Part shown: positions 51,892 through 61,100 of the stretch, piece by piece | Layout of the letters: every line of letters starts with the position of its first letter | Numbering within the stretch: position 1 is the first letter of the stretch | Source: Clostridia bacterium | GTDB lineage: Bacteria > Bacillota > Clostridia > Oscillospirales > CAG-272 | Assembly (NCBI GenBank): GCA_017411605.1 | Contig: JAFQPR010000062.1 | Span: 1 to 64,000, forward strand | Direction: 5' to 3' | DNA: 64,000 nt | Translations under genes and position numbers: made by a program | Notes under the pieces: generated by a model | The model's input: the letters and a program-made list of their open reading frames with translations, nothing else | The model's database searches: none | Told to the model about the DNA's origin: nothing

Positions 51892-54399
51892 ATGAGCATA
51901 TTTAAAAACAAGCTGTCCATCGGAAGCTCTATATCGCCTTTTATGGTGGCTGGTGTTCCCTCAAAGCGTTACGAGGGAGAGAGATCTTATGCGGCTTACG
52001 AGCGCGCGGCAGATGAGATGCTTTACAAAGCGGCAAACGATATGAAGGATAAAGTCTTTGCCGAATATGATGAATTTGAAATTTTAGATTCAGTTGCAAA
52101 CTGGGAAGCGTTCTGCGATATCCCAACGTATGCGGCAGGAACATATACCGTTTTTGAAAGATATGCGATTATGCCTATCTATATCGTTCTCGAAAGTGAA
52201 AAGAAACAAAAAGTAAAGCTGGGAATCTACGCAGACAGATGCATAATTCTCCATAACGGAATTACCGTATTCGATAATCCCGATATTTATTCAAAGCCGA
52301 AGGAACGCGTCTACGTTTTCGAGCATAAGGCGAGAGTTAACGTTGAAGAGGTCGAGCTGGAGCTCGACGCGGGCGATAACAGAATACTGATTCTGACAGG
52401 ACGCGTAAACCGCTCTACGGGATTTATGTTTACCGCATTTCTCAAAGAGGCTGAGCACGGTATCTATGCTAAAATACCAATCTCAATAGACAGCGACTTG
52501 CGCGAAAAAATATACGCAAGCCAAGCAGCCACTCATCTAACCGATGATTCGTATAAGGACGGTGAAGGCGCCGTTCTTATTATAGGCGGAAATCCCGACA
52601 AGGATTTTTCAGTTGAAGTCACGCACAATGATAAAACCGATATTCTCCCGATAGAAAACGGTTGCGTGAAGCTCCCCGAGCCGCGCAAAATAGGCAGACA
52701 TACCGTTAATGTTGTTTGGAGATCGTCTTCGGGAAAAATAATGGCAAAAAGCAGCTTTGCCTACGGTATCTCACGGATAGTCGAGCCTATGCCCGGATTT
52801 GAAAACTTCGACGTCAGGCGTAAGGTAGCTCTTGAAGATCTCGCGAAAAAGAATAATTATCTGGCGCTCTACAGACTAGGGCGTTATTCCGAGGTTACTT
52901 CGGAGCTTATCACACCTATTACGGAAAAGGTGCTTCGCCGTGACGATTGCGCGGATTTCCACCTTTTGCCGCTTCTATGGTTAGCCTGGGAGGACAGAGG
53001 TAAGCGTGCCCTCTCCGAGGATATCCGTGAGAAAATCAAAGAGGCAGCTCTCGCCTTTAAATATTGGGTTGACGAGGGCGGAGCTTCTTCGATGATATTC
53101 TGCTCCGAGAACCACAGAATAGGCTTCCACGTTTGCGAATATCTCGCAGGGCTTCTCTATCCTGCAGATAACTTTACAAACTCAAATCAAAACGGAGTAT
53201 TCCACTCGCTTAAGGGCAGAATGCACCTTATGGAGTGGTTGACTCAACGCTCGAAATTCGGTTTTGACGAGCCGCATTCGGATAACTACTTCCCCGTTTC
53301 CTTCACGGCGCTACTTGTTTTGCGCGAGATTCTGCCTCTTGAGGAATATCCGCTTCGGAATATGGTGAACGTGCTTCTTGATTTTATGGTATATATTGCA
53401 GCAACAAGTATGCTCGACGGTGTTATGGCAACGCCGAGGGCGAGAAGCTATTCTCCTCAGCTCAGAAGCAAATATTCATCTCCAATGACACCTTTATGCT
53501 GGATGCTATTCGGTAACAGCGATGCAAATCCCGCAGGATTTTTACCCGAGCTCGCTTTCAGCTACTATGTACCTCCTAAGGCTCTTTGCGACCTCGCGGA
53601 TGATTATACACCGACAAGCTTCCATTTCAAAGAAGGTCTTATGCATTTCGATAAATTCAATGCAGATTTTACTATACGCAGAACGGCAGACTATATGATG
53701 GGCGGTGTCCGAGATCATAACGAAGGTATGTGCGATATGCACTTCACACCTATGTTTGCGGCACTCAAAGGCAATATTCCTATATTTATCTCAGCACCTC
53801 AGAACAATGCGGATGGCATGGGACTTCGTCCCGACTATTGGGCAGGCGAGGCTCACTTGCCGAGAGTACTTATGCACGGACGGATGCTTATCACAATATT
53901 TAATGAGGTCAAGAATTTCCGCATCTGGATGACCCACTGCCATTTCCCTCGCAGACGTTTTGATGAGATAAAAAAACAGAACGGGTGGACCTTTGGCAGA
54001 AAAGAAAACGGCTACGTTGCGATTTGGTCAAGCAATCCGCACGAGCTTGCCCTAACAGGTAAATACGCCGAACGTGAGCTCATTGCATATGGACGCGAGT
54101 GCGTTTGGCTCACCGTTTGCGGCAGTGCCGATGAGGACGGAAGTTTTGAACACTTTATTGAAAAAATAACTGATATGAATATTATACTTGACGGAAAAGA
54201 ATGCAGTATTGTCACGCCGGAGGGTATAAAACTTGATTTCAATCTATCCATGGGATTCAAGGCAGACGGAAAAGATGTTGAAATTCCCGAATATTTATCA
54301 CTCAGTCCTTGGCTCAAATCAAAATTCGGAAGCGGAAAATACGAATACACTATAGGTGATTACGTTCACACCGATTGGACGTACCCCGCAACAGTTTAA
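51892..54399 (+). CDS. Large cytoplasmic protein, probable glycan-active alpha/alpha toroid
   Basis: This 835-residue protein starts at ATG 51892 after CGGAGAAAATG; the longer frame from 51808 overlaps the terminator. There is no signal peptide. The N-terminal 240 residues look beta-rich (carbohydrate-binding-like). The middle (about 340-620) is helical with SSMIFCSENHRIGFHVCEY, typical of toroid enzymes. The C-terminal part has strands with EGMCDMHFTPMFAALKG and WAGEAHLPR. I cannot name a family. The location between a sugar oxidoreductase and a polysaccharide deacetylase suggests a lyase or glycoside hydrolase, which is inference. Confidence 0.7.
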   Translation: MSIFKNKLSIGSSISPFMVAGVPSKRYEGERSYAAYERAADEMLYKAANDMKDKVFAEYDEFEILDSVANWEAFCDIPTYAAGTYTVFERYAIMPIYIVLESEKKQKVKLGIYADRCIILHNGITVFDNPDIYSKPKERVYVFEHKARVNVEEVELELDAGDNRILILTGRVNRSTGFMFTAFLKEAEHGIYAKIPISIDSDLREKIYASQAATHLTDDSYKDGEGAVLIIGGNPDKDFSVEVTHNDKTDILPIENGCVKLPEPRKIGRHTVNVVWRSSSGKIMAKSSFAYGISRIVEPMPGFENFDVRRKVALEDLAKKNNYLALYRLGRYSEVTSELITPITEKVLRRDDCADFHLLPLLWLAWEDRGKRALSEDIREKIKEAALAFKYWVDEGGASSMIFCSENHRIGFHVCEYLAGLLYPADNFTNSNQNGVFHSLKGRMHLMEWLTQRSKFGFDEPHSDNYFPVSFTALLVLREILPLEEYPLRNMVNVLLDFMVYIAATSMLDGVMATPRARSYSPQLRSKYSSPMTPLCWMLFGNSDANPAGFLPELAFSYYVPPKALCDLADDYTPTSFHFKEGLMHFDKFNADFTIRRTADYMMGGVRDHNEGMCDMHFTPMFAALKGNIPIFISAPQNNADGMGLRPDYWAGEAHLPRVLMHGRMLITIFNEVKNFRIWMTHCHFPRRRFDEIKKQNGWTFGRKENGYVAIWSSNPHELALTGKYAERELIAYGRECVWLTVCGSADEDGSFEHFIEKITDMNIILDGKECSIVTPEGIKLDFNLSMGFKADGKDVEIPEYLSLSPWLKSKFGSGKYEYTIGDYVHTDWTYPATV

Positions 54400-54449
54400 C
54401 AATTTGCAATACAAACAATTAATAGAACTTCTATCAAAGGAGAAAGACT

Positions 54450-55313
54450 ATGCGTTATCAGTTTTTAAGATTTCCCGGAGGAAAAATGAAAGCATTGACC
54501 TTGAGCTATGACGATGGTATTCAGGCAGACAAAAGGCTTGCCGAAATCATAGGAAAATACGGTCTTAAGTGCACCTTTAATATCAACACAAGCAATTTTG
54601 GCAAAACCACAAACCCAAACAAACTTCAACCCAATGAAATTAAAGAGTTTCTTATTGATGAAGGACACGAAGTAGCAGTTCACGGAGATAGCCATATAGC
54701 GCCCGGTATTGCATATCCCGTCGGTGCTATTCGCGACGTGCTCGTATGCCGTGAAAAACTCGAGTGTGCATTCGGTATGATAATACGAGGTATGGCATAT
54801 CCCGATTCGGGAATAACCCGTATGTTCAACGGAAACGACAGGGAGAATATCTACTCTTACTTAAAGAATCTCGGCATAGTTTATTCACGAACTCTCGCAG
54901 ACGATAACGACAGCTTTATGCTGCCCGATAACTTCTACGCCTGGATGCCTACGGCGCATCACACTAATCCAAATCTGCTAAAATGGGCAAAAAGCTTCGT
55001 CGAGATAAACGAAACAAATACTTATATTACAAGGCAGTATCCCAGACTTTTCTACCTCTGGGGACACAGTTATGAATTTGACAACAACGACAACTGGAAT
55101 CTGCTTGAGGAGTTCTGCGAAACCGTCAGTGGAAAAGACGATATTTGGTATGCTACTAATATTGAAATATACGATTACGTAACCGCTTATAACAGCCTCG
55201 TTATGAGCGCTGACGGAAAACTCGTTTACAATCCAACCCTAATCGAAGTGTTCTTTATGCGAGATGGCAAAAATTACTCGGTAAAATCCGGAGAAACCTT
55301 AGTTATCAATTAA
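54450..55313 (+). CDS. Polysaccharide deacetylase family protein (CE4/NodB-like)
   Basis: This 287-residue protein has the NodB signature. TLSYDDG (D21/D22) supplies the catalytic and metal Asp, GHEVAVHGDSH the metal histidines, and RGMAYPDSG the RxxxYP-type motif. WGHSYEFDN supplies the late histidine. It would remove N- or O-acetyl groups from sugars. There is no signal peptide, so an intracellular substrate is likely. ATG 54450 follows AAAGGAGAAA. It is the last gene of the locus that starts at 49896. Confidence 0.88.
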   Translation: MRYQFLRFPGGKMKALTLSYDDGIQADKRLAEIIGKYGLKCTFNINTSNFGKTTNPNKLQPNEIKEFLIDEGHEVAVHGDSHIAPGIAYPVGAIRDVLVCREKLECAFGMIIRGMAYPDSGITRMFNGNDRENIYSYLKNLGIVYSRTLADDNDSFMLPDNFYAWMPTAHHTNPNLLKWAKSFVEINETNTYITRQYPRLFYLWGHSYEFDNNDNWNLLEEFCETVSGKDDIWYATNIEIYDYVTAYNSLVMSADGKLVYNPTLIEVFFMRDGKNYSVKSGETLVIN

Positions 55314-55351
55314 AAAATGGACGTTTTGACAACTTAAGTTTTCAGAATATA

Positions 55352-55396
55352 CAAAAAGAGGGCAAATCGGTTCAAGCCGAAATGCCCTCTTTCTTT
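55352..55396. terminator. Bidirectional terminator
   Basis: AGAGGGC pairs with GCCCTCT, with CGG/CCG inside, followed by TTCTTTATT. It serves the deacetylase and the VTT gene on the other strand. Confidence 0.75.
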
Positions 55397-55398
55397 AT

Positions 55399-56190
55399 TC
55401 AATTCTCGGAATTATTCTCATTATTTTCAAAATTGTTTTTTGCTTGCTTTCTCGCGCTCATCATCTTGTTAAATTTAAACGCGAAGAAGAATACAAGGCA
55501 AATCAAGATTATGCACAAGGCGATAAATCCTATCCAATGCCAAGCACTTGTAAATTTATCAAAAGGCACTATCGAGAAGCCGAATATGATAGTCGCAATT
55601 CCTATTCCGCGTCCGATAACGATCGAAGGAATAAACCACTTAAGCGACATCTTAAGCGTTCCGGCGATCATAACGAGCGCATCGTCGGGAAATATCGGGA
55701 ACATCATCATAAACGGGAAAAATACCGTTCCTTTATCACGAAGAAGTCCAAGCGCCTTAGCACAGTCCTCTTCACCAAGGAACTTAGCGCAGAGCTTATA
55801 GCCACCAAATCTTCCGACAAGATACATAGCAGTACTGGAAATCATCACGCTCGAGAACGAGAGTAAAAACGCTTGCCATGCGACGGGATAAATAGCCTGG
55901 CTTAAGAAAATGAATGCCATCGCCGCGCCCGGAATAACACAAAGAAGAATACTGAGCACAGTCTGAGATAATATGAATATGATCCAACCGTACCAAGAGG
56001 ATCTGAAAGAATCAAACAGCTCGATATTGAAATGCATTCCGTCTTCAAAATATATAACGTCAAATGCCATAAGCAACAGCATCGCGATAACCGATAGAAG
56101 CACAAACGCCGCTAAGGTGATCAAAATATTTATTATGCCTTTTTTCTCTTTTTTCAAAAAGGCTTTAATATTTTCCAAACCCTTTTTCAT
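55399..56190 (-). CDS. TVP38/TMEM64 (VTT/DedA) family membrane protein
   Basis: This 263-residue polytopic protein has five or six hydrophobic segments. The VTT-domain hallmark is FFPFMMMFPIFPDDALVMIAG with a later GRGIGI. VTT/DedA proteins move lipid carriers or phospholipids across membranes; the TMEM64-like bacterial members remain poorly defined. The N- and C-termini are charged (KKEKK; NNENNSEN). ATG 56190 is the start. It stands alone between two terminated units. Confidence 0.88.
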   Translation of the reverse strand: MKKGLENIKAFLKKEKKGIINILITLAAFVLLSVIAMLLLMAFDVIYFEDGMHFNIELFDSFRSSWYGWIIFILSQTVLSILLCVIPGAAMAFIFLSQAIYPVAWQAFLLSFSSVMISSTAMYLVGRFGGYKLCAKFLGEEDCAKALGLLRDKGTVFFPFMMMFPIFPDDALVMIAGTLKMSLKWFIPSIVIGRGIGIATIIFGFSIVPFDKFTSAWHWIGFIALCIILICLVFFFAFKFNKMMSARKQAKNNFENNENNSEN

Positions 56191-56420
56191 TAGTGAAAAC
56201 CTCTAAAACAAACTGCAAATTTAATAATATTTAATATTTACACATATATTGTAACAAAGTATCCTTCCAAAGTCAACCAATTCGACATATTAATTAAGTA
56301 AATTTTTTATTAACAAGTTGAACAACTGACAACATTTTGCTTTGGTAAAATTATATAAAAACCAGAGTCATTATATTCTCTTTTAAATTTATATTTTGCA
56401 GACTATTTAGACTTTTATTA

Positions 56421-56449
56421 TTGACAAAGCCAGCGCGCACATATATAAT
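56421..56449 (+). promoter_or_regulatory. Consensus promoter of the glycerol-1-phosphate dehydrogenase-like gene
   Basis: TTGACA (56421-56426), 17-base spacer, TATAAT (56444-56449): perfect sigma-A consensus. Confidence 0.9.
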
Positions 56450-56484
56450 ATATTTATGAAAAAAAGTTATTTACGGAGTACGAT

Positions 56485-57804
56485 ATGTTAAAATTAATGC
56501 AAAAAATGAATCACAGAAAATGCTCTTGCGGAAAGGTTCATAGCTTCGACTGCGATATTTACGCGGGCTCGGGAGCAATAAAGAATCTTTCTCTTGCTTT
56601 AAAAAAATATGAAACGAAAAAGGCGTTCGTTTTTGCGGATAAAAACACTTATTCGGTAGGTGGCGCTGCAGTCGAAAAAATACTAAGCGATTCGGGGATA
56701 AATTATTCTATCTTCATTTTTGAAGAGAGTCCTAAGCCTGATGAAAAAGCGGTAGGCTCTATCGCACTGCATTGCCCAAGCGATGCGGATACCGTTATTG
56801 CTATAGGATCGGGAGTTCTTAATGATATCGGTAAGATCCTTACATCAATCGGTAACAAGACGTATATGACCGTGGCAACAGCGCCCTCTATGGACGGATA
56901 CGTTTCGAAATCCTCTTCAATGTGCCGCGACGGTCTTAAGGTAACTATATCATCAAAGAGCCCCGACGTTATTATAGGAGATACCGATATTCTCAAAACC
57001 GCTCCTACAAAAATGATGATCTCCGGCATTGGAGATATGCTTGCAAAATATATCAGTATCTGCGAGTGGAGAATAAGCAATCTTCTCACGGGTGAATACT
57101 ACTGCCCCGAGATAGCGGAGCTTACAAGACTCGCGCTGAAGGGCTGCCTCGAAACTGCTGACGGACTTCTTGAAGGTGATGAAAACGCCGTTGCCGCAGT
57201 ATTTGAAGGTCTTCTTATCGGAAGCGCGGCTATGAATTACGCAGGTATATCAAGACCCGCATCGGGAGTTGAGCATTACATCTCTCACGTTATTGATATG
57301 AGATACGAAGAATTTGGAACGCCATGTGATTTCCACGGAATTCAGTGCGCTATCGGCACTTATATTTCCGCAAGGCTCTATGATAAGCTGAAAAACGTTA
57401 CTCCCGATTATGACAAGGGCGTTTGCTACGCAAAAAGCTTTGATAAAGCCGATTGGAATAAAAGGCTTACGGCTCTTCTCGGCCGTGGCGCTGACAGTAT
57501 GATTAAGCTTGAAGAAAAGGAAGGAAAATATGACGTAGCCAAGCACGCATCGCGCCTTCCGCTAATAATTAAAGAATGGAGTACCATTTTAAAGATAATG
57601 GAAGAAGAGCTCCCCTCGCCCGAGTATCTTGACAATCTTTACGATAAGCTCGGTCTTCCAAAATCTCCGACAGAAATAGGAACCGATTCATCTCTTCTCC
57701 CCGAAATATTCCGAGCATCAAAGGACATCCGCGATAAGTATGTTCTCCCCCGTTTGCTCTGGGATCTCGGTATTTTAGATGAATTTGCAGAAACGGTAAA
57801 ATGA
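56485..57804 (+). CDS. egsA: sn-glycerol-1-phosphate dehydrogenase-like protein (AraM/EgsA family)
   Basis: This 439-residue protein belongs to the iron/zinc polyol dehydrogenase superfamily. It has AIGSGVLNDIGKI (nucleotide site), ATAPSMDGYVSKSSS, ISGIGDMLAKYIS with the metal Asp, and metal histidines in SGVEHYISHVID and CDFHGIQCA. That order matches bacterial AraM/EgsA, which makes sn-glycerol-1-phosphate from DHAP and is found in sugar-use loci. The N-terminal CSCGKVH prefix is also typical. ATG 56485 follows ACGGAGTACG. It is a single-gene unit with a strong promoter. Confidence 0.88.
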   Translation: MLKLMQKMNHRKCSCGKVHSFDCDIYAGSGAIKNLSLALKKYETKKAFVFADKNTYSVGGAAVEKILSDSGINYSIFIFEESPKPDEKAVGSIALHCPSDADTVIAIGSGVLNDIGKILTSIGNKTYMTVATAPSMDGYVSKSSSMCRDGLKVTISSKSPDVIIGDTDILKTAPTKMMISGIGDMLAKYISICEWRISNLLTGEYYCPEIAELTRLALKGCLETADGLLEGDENAVAAVFEGLLIGSAAMNYAGISRPASGVEHYISHVIDMRYEEFGTPCDFHGIQCAIGTYISARLYDKLKNVTPDYDKGVCYAKSFDKADWNKRLTALLGRGADSMIKLEEKEGKYDVAKHASRLPLIIKEWSTILKIMEEELPSPEYLDNLYDKLGLPKSPTEIGTDSSLLPEIFRASKDIRDKYVLPRLLWDLGILDEFAETVK

Positions 57805-57848
57805 GATATTATCAAGAATTTGCCAACAAATATTTACTTTTATACGCT

Positions 57849-57892
57849 AAAAGGCTTACTCACATGAGATGAGTAAGCCTTTTCTTTGTTTT
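57849..57892 (+). terminator. Terminator of the AraM/EgsA-like gene
   Basis: AAAAGGCTTACTCA (57849-57862) pairs with TGAGTAAGCCTTTT (57870-57883), followed by CTTTGTTTTTG. Symmetric, so it also fits the convergent peptide gene. Confidence 0.9.
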
Positions 57893-57971
57893 TGCAGTTT
57901 TGCTAGGTTAACCAAACATTCAGTTTTATTATTTAAACCGAAAATATCAGTTTATTTTCAAAACCAAGAAA

Positions 57972-58103
57972 TCAACCGAGGTCAAAGTCCCAAATACCGT
58001 CGTTATCTTCTTTAGGAGTCGTTTCGGTACCCGGAGAGGTAGTTATGATATCTTCCATTCCAAGCTCAATGACCTCAAGCTCGGGAGTTATATATTTATT
58101 CAT
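57972..58103 (-). CDS. 43-residue acidic peptide, translationally coupled to the giant secreted protein
   Basis: The ATG at 58103 follows AGGAAAGGAGATGTGAGA and comes 2 bases after the TGA of the upstream gene, so translation is coupled. A longer frame to 58217 overlaps the upstream gene and is not favoured. The peptide reads MNKYITPELEVIEL, then DIITTSPGTE and an acidic DNDGIWDFDL end. Small K-Y-x-x-P-E-x-E-V peptides with a D-(I/V)-I-x-T-S motif are frequent in Clostridia and have no established role; some resemble natural-product precursors. No maturase gene is in the window. Confidence 0.7.
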   Translation of the reverse strand: MNKYITPELEVIELGMEDIITTSPGTETTPKEDNDGIWDFDLG

Positions 58104-58105
58104 TC

Positions 58106-61100
58106 TCACATCTCCTTTCCTACTACGAAATTCTTGTATACTTCTGCTGATTCGGAATACTTGATAAGTCTTGCAAGCAAAGCTTGAACTGAAGCCGAAG
58201 TATTTTCGTAATAGCACATAAGGTTAAACGAACCAGAAACATCCGTTCCCGAAACCGTGTATTCAACGGTATTTCTTATAGCGTAGCCGTAAGTCGTCAG
58301 ATATACCTTATTACCGACTACTGTCTTTTCAAGCTTGGCACCGCCCATAGTGAACTCGAAGTCCTCGGGAGCGTATCCGCTTCCAACTACGAAGACGAGT
58401 GAAATCTTTTCGCCGAGATCAACGGATGCGCTTGAAATCTCTCCACCAACGGTATTAATTGCCTCTTCATTCATCTCGGGAGTGTTATTTGCATCGTAAT
58501 CCGCGCCTATGAGCTCGTCAACGAGTGCCTTTGCACGCAGAAGCTCCTCATCGCTAACACGTCCCGTCGTGTTGAAGTAAACGTACGCTGCTCTTGCATA
58601 AGAAAGCATATCGCGAACGAGTGATTTTTCTTCGTCACTCTCATTTCCGCCAAGAACGATCTTTGCGTATTTAGCAACGTTCAAGGTCCACTTTGCGCTA
58701 ACCGTGCTATCGCCCGATATAAGCGATACTGAAAGCACTATATCGTCAAGCGAGTCAGCAACCGCAAGTGACACGGGTATGCGGTAATACTTACCGTCTG
58801 CTAGCTCGGTTATCATACTTTCGTCAAGAATAACGTTCTCTCCGTTAACCGATACTGACGATAAGTAATCGTTGATAGGTACGTATATATTGTATATAAG
58901 ATTTGAATAAAGGCTTACGCTGGACTTGATCTTATAACCGACCATAACCTCGGGATATGCCTGATATGTTGCATATTCTCCATCTACAGAAGTCTTAGCA
59001 AATACGCACTCAACGCCGGTATCAAGAGTAACCTTATTATTAACCGTGGAAGAAGTTACTTTAGATGGAACGGTGAGTTTTAAGTAACTACCGTCACTTC
59101 CCTTGCCAAAGGTTACATTGGATTTATCGTTAGAGGTGTAGATGGTAGAATTTGCAGTTGTGCTGCCAAGAACGATTTCACCACCGTTTACATTAACTGT
59201 TGCCGCAACGGGAGTTGCCTCTGAGGTATTGTTAAAGTTAAGCACATTAGTAGCCTTAAGAAGTCCGCTTACGTCAAATACGCAATTGGTAAATTCTATA
59301 GTGTAGTAAACGGGCATAGTCATAGGCTGACTGCCATTCGAATAATGAGCAAGGAAATCGTTTCGCTCAATACCGTAAGCTGCGGTTATCTTAACGTTCG
59401 TGAAGTTAAGATTTGCGCTCTTATATTGCTCGTAGGTTGAGTTAGACTGCGTTCCAAGTGTTAAGAGATTACCGCGAACAATAATTTCACCACCGTATAC
59501 GTTAAGAGTGAAGCTCTGTTTATCTGCACTATAGGTTTTTGTTCTTGCAAAGAAGAGCTGGGTTGTATCGGTCTGCGTAACGGTGAAGCCGTTAAGGTTT
59601 ACGTCAATCGTACCGACTGCAGCACCGAGATTCTGGTCATTTGCCGTAGCCGTAACATTACCACGAAGAAGAAGTTTTGCATCAGCCGCACCAACTGTGC
59701 CAACAGCGCTTCTTGCCGCGCTCATCGCTTCGGTGAACTGCGATTTGGTGTATGCACCCTTGAACTCTCCGCTCTGGAAGAATACTATTGGATATGCGTT
59801 TGCATCAGCTTTTTCCGCTGGAATAGTGCCGTAGCCTTCGATATATACCTCAGGCTGCAAGGTATAACTTACATAATCACCAATGGTCACGGGATTTATA
59901 AATTTGGCAACTGCTCCGTCATTTGTGTAGAACGTCTTGTTGTTAATGATAGTTGGATTATTCTTAGAAAGATATGTGTTTATATCCGTATGAGCGGTAA
60001 GCGTGAGATATTTGCCATCACCGCCCTTGCCAAAGGTCATCGAAGCATTACTGCTGCCCAGAGCATAAAGTGACGTTCTCCATGGATGAGTACCGCTTCC
60101 GTCACCCTGCCCTGCTATAAGCTCACCGCCGTTGATTTCAAAATCAATATTAGTGTTCGCAGCATTCAACTGGAAGATCTGATTTGCCTTCTTAAGCTTT
60201 GTAAGATCGATCACGCAATCGTTCATACGAACGTCAAACTGAGCCAATGTATCACTTGTTCCGGATACTGTACCCGAAGTGGAAACTACAAACCAAGTGT
60301 TGCTTCCCATGGGAGCACTTAATGACACGTTAAGATTAGTAAAGTTCAACTCCGCATCCTTAAGAGGACCTGTTGTTGTACCGCCATTCTGTGTTCCAAT
60401 CGCAAAGAACTGACCGCCAAGAACTATATTTCCATCATAAACGTTCAAGGTGAATTTCTGTGCAAAATTATTGACAGTTTTCGTTCTCGTGTAGAACAAA
60501 TAACTTGTATGAGTTTGAGTAAGAGTAAATCCATTGAGGTTAATATCTATTACTCCTGCGGTTTGGCCAAGGTTTTGATCCTCTGTTGTAACCGTTGCAT
60601 CACCGCGAAGAAGAATCTTTGCAGGAGCCGGGTTCGCTTCGTCTTTGAGACCTAAATTCGTTCTGGGATAGGAAAGAGCCTTATCGAATTCGTCTTTACC
60701 AAAAGCAGCTTTAAATTCACCGTTCTGGAAGATTACTATCGGATAAGTCTTTTCATCTGCTTTATCCGCAGGAATTGTTCCATAGCCTTCGATATAAACT
60801 GCTTCGGATGTTTTGTTTTGCAAACTATACGTTACATTAAGAGCCGTTTCTTCAGTTTTAACGAACTTAGCTTCGTTTCCGTCCGACGTTCCATTGCTGC
60901 TAATTTCGGAATCCAAGTAAAGAGAATTATTAGTCAAAGCTGCCGCAGTTGTTACTTGGGTAGGAAGAACAAGACCGACATATTTATCGTTGCTACCCTT
61001 ACTTAACGTCAAGGATGATACATCGTTTAAAGCATAGATAGTAGTATCAACGCTACCTCTCGAGAGCTTAATCTCACCGCCTTCGATTGCGAAGCTAACC

